Part shown: piece after piece, positions 1-6,713 of the stretch
How positions within the stretch are numbered: position 1 is the first letter of the stretch
How the letters are laid out: the number at the start of each line of letters is the position of its first letter
From: Myxococcales bacterium
GTDB taxonomy: Bacteria; Myxococcota; Myxococcia; Myxococcales; Myxococcaceae
DNA length: 7,504 bases
Reading direction: 5' to 3'
Assembly: GCA_003153055.1 (NCBI GenBank)
Contig: PMBV01000541.1
Coordinates: 1 to 7,504, forward strand
Position numbers and translations under genes: made by a program
The notes under the pieces: generated by a model
The model's input: only the letters and a program-made list of their open reading frames with translations
Databases searched by the model: none
What the model was told of the DNA's origin: nothing

Positions 1-60
1 CGGTCGGGCAACCTGTTCGGCGCTCTCGGATGACGTCCCGGCGGCGGGCCGGGTTGTCAC
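1..60. other. Intergenic left edge downstream of the activator gene
   Basis: No gene is visible here. The only structure is a perfect 6-bp inverted repeat, CCCGGC at 37-42 and GCCGGG at 48-53, with a 5-base loop. It lies 8 bases past the activator's stop codon, so it could weakly serve as a terminator for that gene, but no T-run follows on the minus strand and such GC-only dyads are common in this base composition. Confidence 0.3.
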
Positions 61-1407
61 CTACCTGCCCTGCCGGGCCTTGAGGAGCTGGAAGTACCGG
101 CGGGCCACCCCCGAGGCAGCCGCGGCCTTCGCCACGTGGCCGTTGTGGAGCCGGAGGACGCGCTCGACATACCGGCGCTCGAAGGTCTCCACGAGCTTCT
201 GCCGCGCCACCGCGAGCGGGAGATCGAGCGCCAGGACGCGCTCCACCTCGTCGAGCCCCGGCGCACTGGCCGGCTCGGCGGCGGCTTCCGCGAGGTCTCC
301 CGGGGCGAGGTCGCCGAGAGCCAGTTGGCGGGCCACCGCGTTGTGGAGCTCGCGGACGTTCCCCGGCCAGGCGTAGTCGGCGTAACGCACAAGGAGCGCC
401 TCGGAGACGGGCCCGGCGCCTCCCATCTGGGACCAGAAGTGCTGGGCCAAGAGCGGCACATCGCCGTCTCGGCTGCGCAGCGCAGGCAGCTCGACCCGGG
501 CCACCGCGACGCGGAAGAACAGGTCGTCACGGAAGCGCCCGGCCTGCACCTCGCGATCGAGGTCGCGACGGGTGGCGGCGATGACGCGCACGTCGACCTT
601 GAGCCACTTGGTGCCCCCCAGCCGGCGCACCTCGGAGCTCTGGATGGCCCGGAGCAGCTTGGCCTGGAGGTTGATGTCGAGATCGCCGATCTCATCGATG
701 AGGAGCGTGCCCTTGTGGGCCTCCTCGAAGACGCCGGCGTGGGCACTCACCGCGCCGGTGTAGGCCCCACGCTCGTGGCCGAACAACGCCGCCTCCATGA
801 GGTTGGGCGCCAGCGCCGTGCAGTCGAACACCACGAAGGGGCCCGAAGCGCGAGGGCCGCGTTCGTGGAGCGCCTCGGCGAGCACCTCCTTGCCGGTGCC
901 CGTCTCGCCCTCGATGACCAGCGGCACCTGGCTCTGGGCCAGGCGCTCACACAGCGGATACAGCCGGCGCATGGCGTCGCTGGCTCCCACGACGGCGCCG
1001 AAGCCCTGCGCGGCTGGCGGCGAGGCCCGGCGGCCATCGAGGCGGAGCACTTCGATCACCGTCTGGCCGAGGCGAACGCGCTCTCCCCCGGCGAGGAGCG
1101 CCTCGTGGATCGCCAGCCGCTCGACGAAGGTGCCGTTGCTCGAGCGGAGATCCACCAGGAGCAGGCGATCGCCCACCTGCTCCACCGCGGCGTGTCGCCG
1201 TGACACGGTGGGGTCGGTGAGCTTGAGCTCGCAGGCCGGGCCCTGACCGAGGAGCACCCGCGTCGGCTGAGCGCCGTCGAGCTCGAGCCGCGCCCCGGTG
1301 TCAATGCCTTCGACCACCACCAGCGCGAAGTGACCCTTGGCTCCTGGAGCCGAGACGAGCTTCGTCGTCGGCAGGTCACCGAACTTGTCGTCGATGCTCT
1401 GGGCCAT
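61..1407 (-). CDS. FHA-domain sigma-54-dependent transcriptional activator (enhancer-binding protein)
   Basis: This 448-residue protein is a bacterial enhancer-binding protein: it should bind DNA upstream of a sigma-54 promoter and use ATP hydrolysis to open the RNA polymerase-promoter complex. Domains seen in order: an FHA domain (about 47-122, with VSRRHA at 68-73 and SSNGTFV at 89-95); an AAA+ domain (about 138-362) with Walker A GETGTGKE at 167-174, the sigma-54-contacting loop GAYTGA at 214-219, Walker B LLIDEIGD at 235-242, the arginine-finger segment FRDDLFFRV at 292-300 and WPGNVREL at 347-354; and a Fis-type helix-turn-helix at the C-terminus (about 418-445). FHA domains normally read phosphothreonine, so control by a Ser/Thr kinase is the family expectation; no kinase lies in this window. 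Oddities: the usual FHA Gly-Arg is Gly-Gln (54-55), the loop has Tyr for Phe, and sensor I reads ATRRDL. The start at 1407 gives a full FHA domain but has no clear Shine-Dalgarno. Family is certain; target genes are unknown. Confidence 0.95.
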   Translation of the reverse strand: MAQSIDDKFGDLPTTKLVSAPGAKGHFALVVVEGIDTGARLELDGAQPTRVLLGQGPACELKLTDPTVSRRHAAVEQVGDRLLLVDLRSSNGTFVERLAIHEALLAGGERVRLGQTVIEVLRLDGRRASPPAAQGFGAVVGASDAMRRLYPLCERLAQSQVPLVIEGETGTGKEVLAEALHERGPRASGPFVVFDCTALAPNLMEAALFGHERGAYTGAVSAHAGVFEEAHKGTLLIDEIGDLDINLQAKLLRAIQSSEVRRLGGTKWLKVDVRVIAATRRDLDREVQAGRFRDDLFFRVAVARVELPALRSRDGDVPLLAQHFWSQMGGAGPVSEALLVRYADYAWPGNVRELHNAVARQLALGDLAPGDLAEAAAEPASAPGLDEVERVLALDLPLAVARQKLVETFERRYVERVLRLHNGHVAKAAAASGVARRYFQLLKARQGR

Positions 1408-1531
1408 GGGGCGCGCACCGTACTACGAGGGGCTCGGTCGAGTGGGGATTTAGGCCGCCCGTGCAGTTCGATGCGCCGGCGCCTAAGAACCAGCCTCCAC
1501 ACGCAGGTCTCGAAGCACCAAAGGAGCAGCC
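1408..1531. promoter_or_regulatory. Divergent intergenic region between the activator and the PEBP gene
   Basis: This 124-bp gap must hold the start signals for both divergent genes. It contains a 10-bp perfect palindrome, GCGCCGGCGC, at 1473-1482. I could not find a good sigma-54 element (GG and GC ten bases apart inside TGGCAC-N5-TTGC) on either strand, nor a convincing sigma-70 pair. The assignment as a promoter region rests on gene arrangement alone. Confidence 0.45.
1521..1526 (+). promoter_or_regulatory. Ribosome binding site of the PEBP gene
   Basis: AAGGAG lies 5 bases ahead of the ATG at 1532. It is the clearest Shine-Dalgarno sequence in the window and fixes that start, which also gives a proper signal peptide. 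Confidence 0.85.
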
Positions 1532-2074
1532 ATGAAGACACTCTCGCTTTCCGTGGTCCTCTCGACGGCCGCCTTCGCGGGCGCCCCGTTCACCGTGACC
1601 AGCACCGATATCCACGAGGGGAAACCGCTGGCCGAGGCGCAGGTGGCCAACACCTTCGGGTGCACCGGCGGCAACGTGGCCCCCGAGCTGAGCTGGAAGA
1701 ACGCCCCCGCGGGCACGAAGAGCTTCGCCGTCACCGTGTACGACCCCGACGCCCCCAGCGGGAGCGGCTGGTGGCACTGGGTGCTGTACGATCTCCCCGC
1801 GAGCACGACGTCGCTCCCCCAGGGCTCTGGCACCAAGGCCCCTCTTCCCGAGGGCGCCAAGGTCGGGCGAAACGACGCTGGACCCCGAGATTTCCTCGGC
1901 GCGTGCCCACCGGTGGGTGACAAGCCCCACCACTACATCGTGACGGTCTTCGCGTTGAAGGTCGAGGCGCTCGAGGTGCCTCCCGACGCCACCTCTGCCC
2001 TCATCGGCTTCATGCTCAACGCCAACAGTCTGGGCAAGGCGAAGGTCACCGGCACGTACAAACGGGCCCACTGA
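1532..2074 (+). CDS. Secreted YbhB/YbcL family (PEBP, Raf kinase inhibitor-like) protein
   Basis: This 180-residue protein belongs to the phosphatidylethanolamine-binding protein family, whose bacterial members (YbhB and YbcL in E. coli) are small single-domain ligand-binding proteins without a settled biochemical role. A signal peptide is visible at 1-16 (Lys2, hydrophobic stretch, then AFA before Gly17), so the mature protein should be periplasmic or secreted, as for YbcL. The first family motif is DPDAPSG at 71-77 followed by WWHWVLYDLP at 80-89. The second is GACPPVGDKPHHYIVTVFAL at 123-142. Asp71, His82 and the HHY at 133-135 are the expected pocket residues. Cys44 and Cys125 are the only cysteines and could pair outside the cytoplasm. 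The length matches full-length family members and nothing seems missing. It is divergent from a sigma-54 activator, a suggestive but unproven regulatory link. Family assignment is firm; ligand and role are unknown. Confidence 0.93.
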   Translation: MKTLSLSVVLSTAAFAGAPFTVTSTDIHEGKPLAEAQVANTFGCTGGNVAPELSWKNAPAGTKSFAVTVYDPDAPSGSGWWHWVLYDLPASTTSLPQGSGTKAPLPEGAKVGRNDAGPRDFLGACPPVGDKPHHYIVTVFALKVEALEVPPDATSALIGFMLNANSLGKAKVTGTYKRAH

Positions 2075-2151
2075 AAGCGGCCGGGAGCGACGGCGGCGCA
2101 CCCACCAACCAGCCGGTGACCTCGTGACAACATCGACACTGGCGACGAACC
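2075..2151. other. Short intergenic gap between the PEBP and SMI1/KNR4 genes
   Basis: There are 77 bases between two genes on the same strand. I see no terminator-like hairpin, no clear promoter and no small gene. Read-through from the PEBP gene is possible. Confidence 0.4.
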
Positions 2152-2721
2152 ATGTTCTCGTCAGGCAACATGAGCACCGACAAACTGCACGAGGCCACGG
2201 ACCGACTGGTGGACGCGTTCGTTGAGCGCGTCAACACCCGGCCCCGTGAGCGGCTCGACTCGCATGGAGTACCCGAGCCGCTGAGGCTGGGAGCCACCGA
2301 CCAACAGGGGCGCTGTGACTGGAAGATTGCTCCATCTGCCGGTGCGGCTTGGCTCGCCGACCTCCAAGGGCAATTGCCCGGGCGACTTCCCCCGTCCTTT
2401 CTCTCGCTGGTGCAGCGCTACGTCTTCCCTGCGTTCGCTCTCGCTGACGTGATGCTGTTCGCCAACACCGGCACCGCGGGAGAGCTCGAGCTGGCGACTG
2501 CGACGCTCCGTGACCAGGCCCTCTCTCGGGTGCTCCTCCGCGAGGGCTTCGTTCAGTTCGGCCGGTTCCGTGGGAAGAACGACCCTGTGTGCTTCGACCT
2601 GTGTGGGCGAGTCGGCGGCGGAGAATGCCCCGTCGCCCGCTTGGACTACGACGAGGCGGTTCGCGGTCGGACGAAGATCGTCGCCCGGGTCGCCGACTCG
2701 TTCTCCTCGCTCATCTCGTGA
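2152..2721 (+). CDS. SMI1/KNR4 (SUKH-type) family protein
   Basis: The C-terminal half matches the SMI1/KNR4 fold: an amphipathic segment LPGRLPPSFLSLVQRYVF (75-92), then FVQFGRFRGKNDPVCFDL (133-150), a CPVARLDYDEAV strand-turn (159-170) and the closing VADSFSSLI (180-188). In bacteria this superfamily is known mainly as immunity proteins against polymorphic toxins, but many members stand alone, and no toxin gene flanks this one. No signal peptide or membrane segment is present, so it should be cytoplasmic. Two starts are possible: ATG at 2152 and ATG at 2170 (residue 7). Neither has a strong Shine-Dalgarno; the second has only AGG nearby, and the choice does not affect the domain. By hand count about 38 of 189 codons end in A or T, roughly twice the share in the PEBP gene to its left, a mild hint of different ancestry or low expression. 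The family call comes from recognised motifs; function is inferred. Confidence 0.75.
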   Translation: MFSSGNMSTDKLHEATDRLVDAFVERVNTRPRERLDSHGVPEPLRLGATDQQGRCDWKIAPSAGAAWLADLQGQLPGRLPPSFLSLVQRYVFPAFALADVMLFANTGTAGELELATATLRDQALSRVLLREGFVQFGRFRGKNDPVCFDLCGRVGGGECPVARLDYDEAVRGRTKIVARVADSFSSLIS

Positions 2722-2728
2722 CGTTCGA

Positions 2729-2753
2729 GCGTCTGGGGCCGTGCCCCAGGCGT
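2729..2753 (+). terminator. Strong hairpin after the SMI1/KNR4 gene, possible terminator or attenuator
   Basis: CTGGGGC (2733-2739) pairs perfectly with GCCCCAG (2743-2749) around a 3-base loop. The stem extends outward to 2729/2753 through four more pairs, two of them G-U. It starts 7 bases after the stop codon at 2721. No T-run follows, so it is not a textbook intrinsic terminator. It also ends just before the presumed ribosome binding site of the lipoprotein gene (GGTAGG, 2754-2759), so it could instead affect that gene's translation. Confidence 0.45.
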
Positions 2754-2767
2754 GGTAGGCACGCTGG

Positions 2768-4636
2768 GTGAGCTGGCCAATCGCAGGCACCACTTCCTTC
2801 CGGCGACCCGACGGCACCTGCCGCCGGGCTGTGCGGAGCTGCATGCTCGTCGTCGCCGTCTGCTCCGTTGTCGGATGTGTTGGGGCAGTCGGCGGTACAA
2901 GTGATGGCGGGAGCGGTGGCGGAGGAACGTCGCCCGGGATCGGCGGTGGTGGCGGGAGCGGTGGCGGAGGAACGTCACCCGGGATCGGCGGTGGTGGCGG
3001 TGGCGGTGGCGGGACCGGGAGCGGTGGCGGCAACGGTAACGGTAACGGTAACGGTGGCAGTGGCAGTGGCAGTGACGGCGGAGGCGGAGGCGGAGGCGGA
3101 GGAGCGGCGCCCCTGGCGATCTCCCCTCCCAACGCGACAGTCAACTCGAGGGCTCAGCAGGCGTTCTTCGCCTGGGGCGGCGGCGGCCCCTTCAACTGGT
3201 CGCTCAGCACCAACCAATCGGGTGGCTCACTCTCGCCGGTGAAGGACTACGTCGGCCTCACCGCGGCCCCCAGCCTCTCGGGCGTGACCCAATGGCAGCA
3301 GTGGGCCCACGCACAGCCAGTCGTCGTGATGGACAACCACGGGAACCACGAGCTGTTCACCTTCGGCTCGCCAGGCTCGAGCGGAGGCCGGCTCCACCTG
3401 CTCAAGTCCGCCGACCTGGGCGACACCTGGGCCTGGGCCAGCCCCGACACGTACGCGCAGCCGGTCGCCTCCGACAACAACGCCGGGGTGATGTCGGTCG
3501 CCCAGGACAGCGCCGGCGCCGTCCACCTGCTGTACTACCGGTCGGGCTTCCTCGACGTCGCCTACTACCGGCTCACGTTGACCTATTCGGGAGGGTCCAT
3601 CAGTGGCTATTCGGGGCTCACCGCCCCCATCGCCGTTCCCGGGCTCGAGAGTGGAGACAGCCGTGGGGTCATCCGCTCCGTGACCACCGCTGCCGGCACC
3701 GAGGTGCTGGCGGTGCTGTTGACCGGAGGAGGCAACCGGCTGCGCGGGGCCTTCTGCCTCACCTCGACGCTGGCACCCGCGGCCGCGGCCGACTTCAAGG
3801 ACCTCTCGGGCAAAGGGAACTCCGCCACCCTCGTCATCGACGACCCGCGCGCTGGTGGGGGAAGTCACGACCACACCGTGCTCTTCGCCCAGCTCGGCGC
3901 ATCGAAGGACCTCTGGGTCTTCGCCGGCAACACCCCCGCCGAGGCAAGCCCCACCTCGCCCACCACCATCACCCGGGCACGCCTCACCGCTTCGGGTCAG
4001 ACCTGGACGCTCGGCGCTCCCGCCGACGGCAGCACGTCGAACGCCTGGCTCATGGGAGTCGTCGGCACTGGGAACTTCGTCTGGGCCATGGTCGGTCAGT
4101 ACGACAGCGGCGAGGTTCGCTTCGCCCGGGTGGGCAGCTCCGGGGCCTACGAGGATCAGCTCGCCTCCATTCCCTCTCCGGTGAACGACGCTCGCAGCTC
4201 GCAGACCATGTTCGGCACTTTCACCGTCAACCCCGACGAGACGCGCATCTGGGCCGTCTTCACGCGCGATCCCGGCAACGGAGGCAACTGGTACGACTTC
4301 ACTCCCACGGGCGCGTACTGGAACGGAGCCACCTGGCAGACGCGCGGCGACTCTGCCCACGGCGACTCGGCGTCGGTCTCGTACTCCAGCGGGCTGGGAG
4401 GCAGCACTGGGTGGGACACCGGGGTGGTGGCGCTGATGACGAAGACGGTCGGCTCCTCGTTCAACGGGCCAATCCTCCTCGCCACCGTGCGCGCGCTTCC
4501 CGATGGGCCCGACGGCGGCGCTGGGCTCTCGGCCGAGGGCCTCTACACCGCTGGGCCCACCAGCGGCTCCACCGACCGCGTGACCGTGACCGACCACACC
4601 GGAGCCTCAGCCAGCGCCACCGTCACCGTTCCTTGA
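2768..4636 (+). CDS. Lipoprotein with glycine-rich linker and an Ig-like domain split by a propeller-like insertion
   Basis: This 622-residue protein starts with an export signal ending in a lipobox, SVVGC, so Cys37 should be lipidated; Val follows it and there is no Asp at +2, favouring the outer membrane or cell surface. Residues 42-112 are a nearly pure Gly/Ser/Asn/Thr linker. Residues 116-156 ([10 protein letters not shown] ... SGGSLS) are the first half of a bacterial Ig-like domain of the type repeated in myxobacterial surface proteins. Its second half, SAEGLYTAG ... ASATVTV, appears only at 588-621. The ~430 residues between look like a beta-propeller: an Asp-box SADLGDTW at 214-221 and about six recurring units of a turn followed by paired strands (near 183, 241, 300, 353, 427, 480 and possibly 535). 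No catalytic residues are recognised. The start is uncertain: GTG at 2768 (GGTAGG 8 bases ahead) gives a 36-residue signal with RR pairs; GTG at 2831 or ATG at 2843 give shorter ones. Location and architecture are well supported; function is unknown. Confidence 0.8.
   Translation: MSWPIAGTTSFRRPDGTCRRAVRSCMLVVAVCSVVGCVGAVGGTSDGGSGGGGTSPGIGGGGGSGGGGTSPGIGGGGGGGGGTGSGGGNGNGNGNGGSGSGSDGGGGGGGGGAAPLAISPPNATVNSRAQQAFFAWGGGGPFNWSLSTNQSGGSLSPVKDYVGLTAAPSLSGVTQWQQWAHAQPVVVMDNHGNHELFTFGSPGSSGGRLHLLKSADLGDTWAWASPDTYAQPVASDNNAGVMSVAQDSAGAVHLLYYRSGFLDVAYYRLTLTYSGGSISGYSGLTAPIAVPGLESGDSRGVIRSVTTAAGTEVLAVLLTGGGNRLRGAFCLTSTLAPAAAADFKDLSGKGNSATLVIDDPRAGGGSHDHTVLFAQLGASKDLWVFAGNTPAEASPTSPTTITRARLTASGQTWTLGAPADGSTSNAWLMGVVGTGNFVWAMVGQYDSGEVRFARVGSSGAYEDQLASIPSPVNDARSSQTMFGTFTVNPDETRIWAVFTRDPGNGGNWYDFTPTGAYWNGATWQTRGDSAHGDSASVSYSSGLGGSTGWDTGVVALMTKTVGSSFNGPILLATVRALPDGPDGGAGLSAEGLYTAGPTSGSTDRVTVTDHTGASASATVTVP
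2906..2995 (+). repeat. Two tandem 45-bp direct repeats in the glycine linker
   Basis: The unit at 2906-2950 is repeated at 2951-2995 with a single mismatch (G/A at 2931 versus 2976). Each unit encodes [15 protein letters not shown], so the repeat keeps the reading frame at any copy number. It is read as a recent duplication within the linker. Confidence 0.95.
3029..3100 (+). repeat. Hexanucleotide repeat tract in the glycine linker
   Basis: A run of twelve 6-base units: GGCAAC, three GGTAAC, GGTGGC, two AGTGGC, AGTGAC, then four GGCGGA. They encode GN, GS and GG dipeptides. Because the unit is two codons, slippage would lengthen or shorten the linker without a frameshift. Confidence 0.9.
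3230..4531 (+). other. Insertion within the Ig-like domain, bounded by CTCTCG copies
   Basis: The hexamer CTCTCG (Leu-Ser) occurs at 3230-3235, at the end of the first Ig half, and at 4526-4531, at the start of the second half. The distance is 1296 bp, exactly 432 codons. Joining the halves across one copy gives [14 protein letters not shown], which reads as an uninterrupted Ig-like domain. The boundaries are seen directly; that this marks an insertion event is inference. Confidence 0.55.
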
Positions 4637-4657
4637 CCCCCACTCTTCCCACGCACT

Positions 4658-6142
4658 TCAGTCGAACAGCGCTTCGACGAACTCCTTCGCATCGAAGGGC
4701 CTCAAGTCAGCGACTTTCTCTCCGACGCCCGCCCAAATGACCGGCACCTTGAGCTCGTCGCAAATACCAATGATGACACCGCCCTTGGCCGTGCCATCGA
4801 GCTTGGTGAGAGCGATGCCGGTGACGCCCACGGCGTCGTGGAACTGCCTGGCCTGAGCGATGGCGTTCTGCCCATTGGTGGAGTCGAGCACCAGCAGCAC
4901 CTCATGGGGCGCGCCAGGGAGCGCCTTGTCGATGACTCGTCGCACCTTCTTGAGCTCCTCCATGAGGTTCGCCTTGGTGTGGAGCCGCCCGGCGGTGTCG
5001 GCCAGCACGAGATCATACCCGCCCTCGATGCCCTTCTTCACCGCGTCGAACACCACCGAGGCGGGGTCGGCGTTGTCCGCGCCCTTGACGACCTCGACTC
5101 CAGAGCGCGCGGCCCACACGTCGAGCTGTTCGGCGGCCGCGGCGCGGAAGGTGTCGCCGGCGCCGAGGAGCACGCGCTTCCCCTTCGCCTTGGCCTTCGC
5201 CGCCAGCTTCCCGATGGTCGTCGTCTTGCCCGAGCCGTTGACGCCCACCACCATCACCACGTGAGGCGGCCCTCCGCCCTCGAGCACGCGGGGCACCTTG
5301 AGGTCGACGATGCGCTGCACCTCGCGGCGAATGACGCCCTTGAGTGCCTCGGCGCTCGACAGCTCCTTCGACTTGGCCTTCTCGCGGGCGAGCTCCACCA
5401 GGGCCGAGGCGGTCTTCACCCCGATGTCCGCGGTGAACAGCACCTCCTCGAGGTCGGCCAGCACCTTCTCGTCGATTTCCCTGGGCGCGCCGAACAGGGA
5501 ATTGAGGCGGGCCATGAAGCCTTCGGTGCGGGTCTTCGACAGCCCCGCGGCGAGCGTCTGCCCCGCCTCGGCCTCGACCTTCTTCTTCTGGGCCTCGAGG
5601 CGCTCCTGCTCCAGCCGCGCGGCCTCGTCCTTGGCGCGCTGCTCGACCTCGACCAAGAGCCGCTCGGCCTCCTCACGCTCCCGCTTCTTGCGCTCCTTCT
5701 CTTCGACTTCGGCCGCCTTCTCGGCGCGGTAGGCGTCGCGACGGGTGGCCTCGAGCTCTTCCTTGACCCGCCGCTGCTCGCCCTCGAGCCGGCGCTGCTC
5801 GTCGACCTCGGCGTGGGCCTTCTCAGCCGAGAGCGCCGCCAGCTTCTGCTTGGCCTCCTCGGCCTGCCGACGGAGCGCCTCGGCCTCGGCCCGCTTCTGG
5901 GTCTCGGCCTCAGACCGCGGGAGGCTGACCGTCGGCACCGAAGGCTTCTCGGCCAGGGCCGGAGGCGGTGGAGCGGTGAGCGTCTTCCCCGCCTCGGGCG
6001 TCTTCGGGCGCCGGAGCACCCGCCGCGCGACGAGGCCCACCAGCACGAGGAGACCGACCACGAGGAGAATACCGACCAGCAACCCCGAGGTGTCGGAGGG
6101 GAGCCCGGCCTGGGCGAGCACGAGGTGCGTCGAGTGCAGCAT
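4658..6142 (-). CDS. ftsY: FtsY, signal recognition particle receptor (SRP-type GTPase)
   Basis: FtsY docks SRP-ribosome complexes at the inner membrane: its GTPase pairs with that of Ffh, and mutual GTP hydrolysis hands the nascent chain to SecYEG. The 494-residue protein has a single N-terminal membrane segment (about 20-39, followed by RR), a Pro-rich spacer, a long Glu/Lys/Arg/Ala-rich coiled coil (about 77-195, the variable A domain), then the N and G domains. GTPase motifs are complete: [10 protein letters not shown] at 300-309, DTFRAAA at 330-336, DTAGR at 382-386, TKLD at 446-449 and AGVGE at 471-475. The C-terminus ([17 protein letters not shown]) is typical of FtsY. Unlike E. coli FtsY, which binds the membrane through its A domain and amphipathic helices, this one seems to be anchored by a true membrane helix. 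No Shine-Dalgarno precedes the ATG, so leaderless or weak initiation is possible. The gene is convergent with the lipoprotein gene, with 21 bases between the stop codons. Confidence 0.97.
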   Translation of the reverse strand: MLHSTHLVLAQAGLPSDTSGLLVGILLVVGLLVLVGLVARRVLRRPKTPEAGKTLTAPPPPALAEKPSVPTVSLPRSEAETQKRAEAEALRRQAEEAKQKLAALSAEKAHAEVDEQRRLEGEQRRVKEELEATRRDAYRAEKAAEVEEKERKKREREEAERLLVEVEQRAKDEAARLEQERLEAQKKKVEAEAGQTLAAGLSKTRTEGFMARLNSLFGAPREIDEKVLADLEEVLFTADIGVKTASALVELAREKAKSKELSSAEALKGVIRREVQRIVDLKVPRVLEGGGPPHVVMVVGVNGSGKTTTIGKLAAKAKAKGKRVLLGAGDTFRAAAAEQLDVWAARSGVEVVKGADNADPASVVFDAVKKGIEGGYDLVLADTAGRLHTKANLMEELKKVRRVIDKALPGAPHEVLLVLDSTNGQNAIAQARQFHDAVGVTGIALTKLDGTAKGGVIIGICDELKVPVIWAGVGEKVADLRPFDAKEFVEALFD

Positions 6143-6248
6143 GGCGCGCGTGTAGCCCGGGGGCCGCCGGTGCTCAAGCGATGCGCGCCGAGGGCCTCAC
6201 AACGGCGCTGTTCCCCGAGAAGGAGGCTCCGGAGCAGCCGTGCGCTCG
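6143..6248 (-). promoter_or_regulatory. Region upstream of ftsY with a weak promoter candidate
   Basis: These 106 bases separate creA from ftsY. On the minus strand TTGAGC (6172-6177) and TACACG (6149-6154) are spaced by 17 bases, matching sigma-70 consensus at only 4 of 6 and 3 of 6 positions. Transcription would then begin almost at the ATG, consistent with the missing Shine-Dalgarno. A perfect GCTCCGGAGC palindrome lies at 6226-6235. No clear terminator follows creA, so ftsY could also be read from upstream. Confidence 0.2.
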
Positions 6249-6713
6249 CTACCGGCTCCAGGGCATGACGGGAACGGTTGAGATGGAATTCTTGGGCGAG
6301 CCCTCGACCACCTTGTCCGAGTAGCTGAGGTAGACGAGGGTGTTGTTTGGTTTGTCGAAGAAGCGCACCACGTGCAGCTTCTTGAAGAGCCACGAGCGGC
6401 TCTCGCGGAAGACATCCTCGCCCTCCTTGAGCTCGCCCTTCATGGTGATGGGCCCGACCTGTCGGCAGGCGATGGAGGCGTCCGAGGTGTCTTCCGCGAC
6501 GCCCACGGCGCCCTTCACGCCGCCAGTCTTCGCACGGCTGACGTGGCACACCACCCCATCGACCTTGGGGTCTCCGAAGGAGTCGACGCAGATTTTGTCG
6601 TTGGCCAGGCCCAGCATGCGAAACGTGGTCGACACACAGCCGACCTCGTCAGCTCGGGCCGACAGGGAAGCCAAGGCGAGGACCACGACGGCGAGCGGAA
6701 GCGATGGTTTCAT
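6249..6713 (-). CDS. creA: CreA family secreted protein
   Basis: The 154-residue protein follows the E. coli CreA sequence closely along its whole length. CreA is a conserved small exported protein of unknown function, named for its place beside the CreBC two-component system in enterobacteria; no creB, creC or creD lies here. The start at 6713 is chosen over an upstream in-frame start at 6782 because it gives a classic signal peptide (Met-Lys, hydrophobic core 6-18, cleavage after ARA at 19-21) and has GAGG 4 bases ahead (6718-6721 on the opposite strand). Conserved blocks: [13 protein letters not shown] (56-68), [17 protein letters not shown] (73-89), VVRFFD (115-120) and [20 protein letters not shown] (131-150) followed by PW. 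Four cysteines (26, 42, 56, 83) could form disulfides in the periplasm. It lies between metY and ftsY on the same strand. Family assignment is near certain; molecular role is unknown even in E. coli. Confidence 0.95.
   Translation of the reverse strand: MKPSLPLAVVVLALASLSARADEVGCVSTTFRMLGLANDKICVDSFGDPKVDGVVCHVSRAKTGGVKGAVGVAEDTSDASIACRQVGPITMKGELKEGEDVFRESRSWLFKKLHVVRFFDKPNNTLVYLSYSDKVVEGSPKNSISTVPVMPWSR

Noticed and set aside
136..1203. Plus-strand open frame of 355 codons opposite the sigma-54 activator
   Set aside because: It mirrors the activator's coding strand; the activator carries every AAA+ motif and this product has none.
1443..1458. Possible sigma-54 -24/-12 element upstream of the PEBP gene
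   Set aside because: GG and GC can be placed ten bases apart only by shifting the frame of the match; neither TGGCAC nor TTGC is present.
1473..1482. GCGCCGGCGC palindrome as a specific operator
   Set aside because: Short GC-only palindromes are expected often by chance at this GC content; it is mentioned only as a weak candidate.
2161..3144. Minus-strand open frame encoding a proline-rich protein
   Set aside because: It is the complement of the glycine linker and of the SMI1/KNR4 gene; the proline runs are simply GGC/GGT repeats read backwards, and no domain is recognisable.
3227..4597. Long minus-strand open frame opposite the lipoprotein gene (456 codons)
   Set aside because: High GC suppresses stop codons in antisense frames. 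The product is a low-complexity Gly/Ala/Val/Arg mix with no motif, while the plus-strand frame has a lipobox, Asp-box and Ig halves.
3292..4740. Second plus-strand open frame overlapping the lipoprotein and running into ftsY
   Set aside because: The translation is Arg/His/Pro-rich with no domain, and it crosses the end of a well-supported gene on the other strand.
4838..6268. Plus-strand open frame of 476 codons opposite ftsY
   Set aside because: The leucine-rich low-complexity product is the reverse complement of the FtsY coiled coil and G domain.
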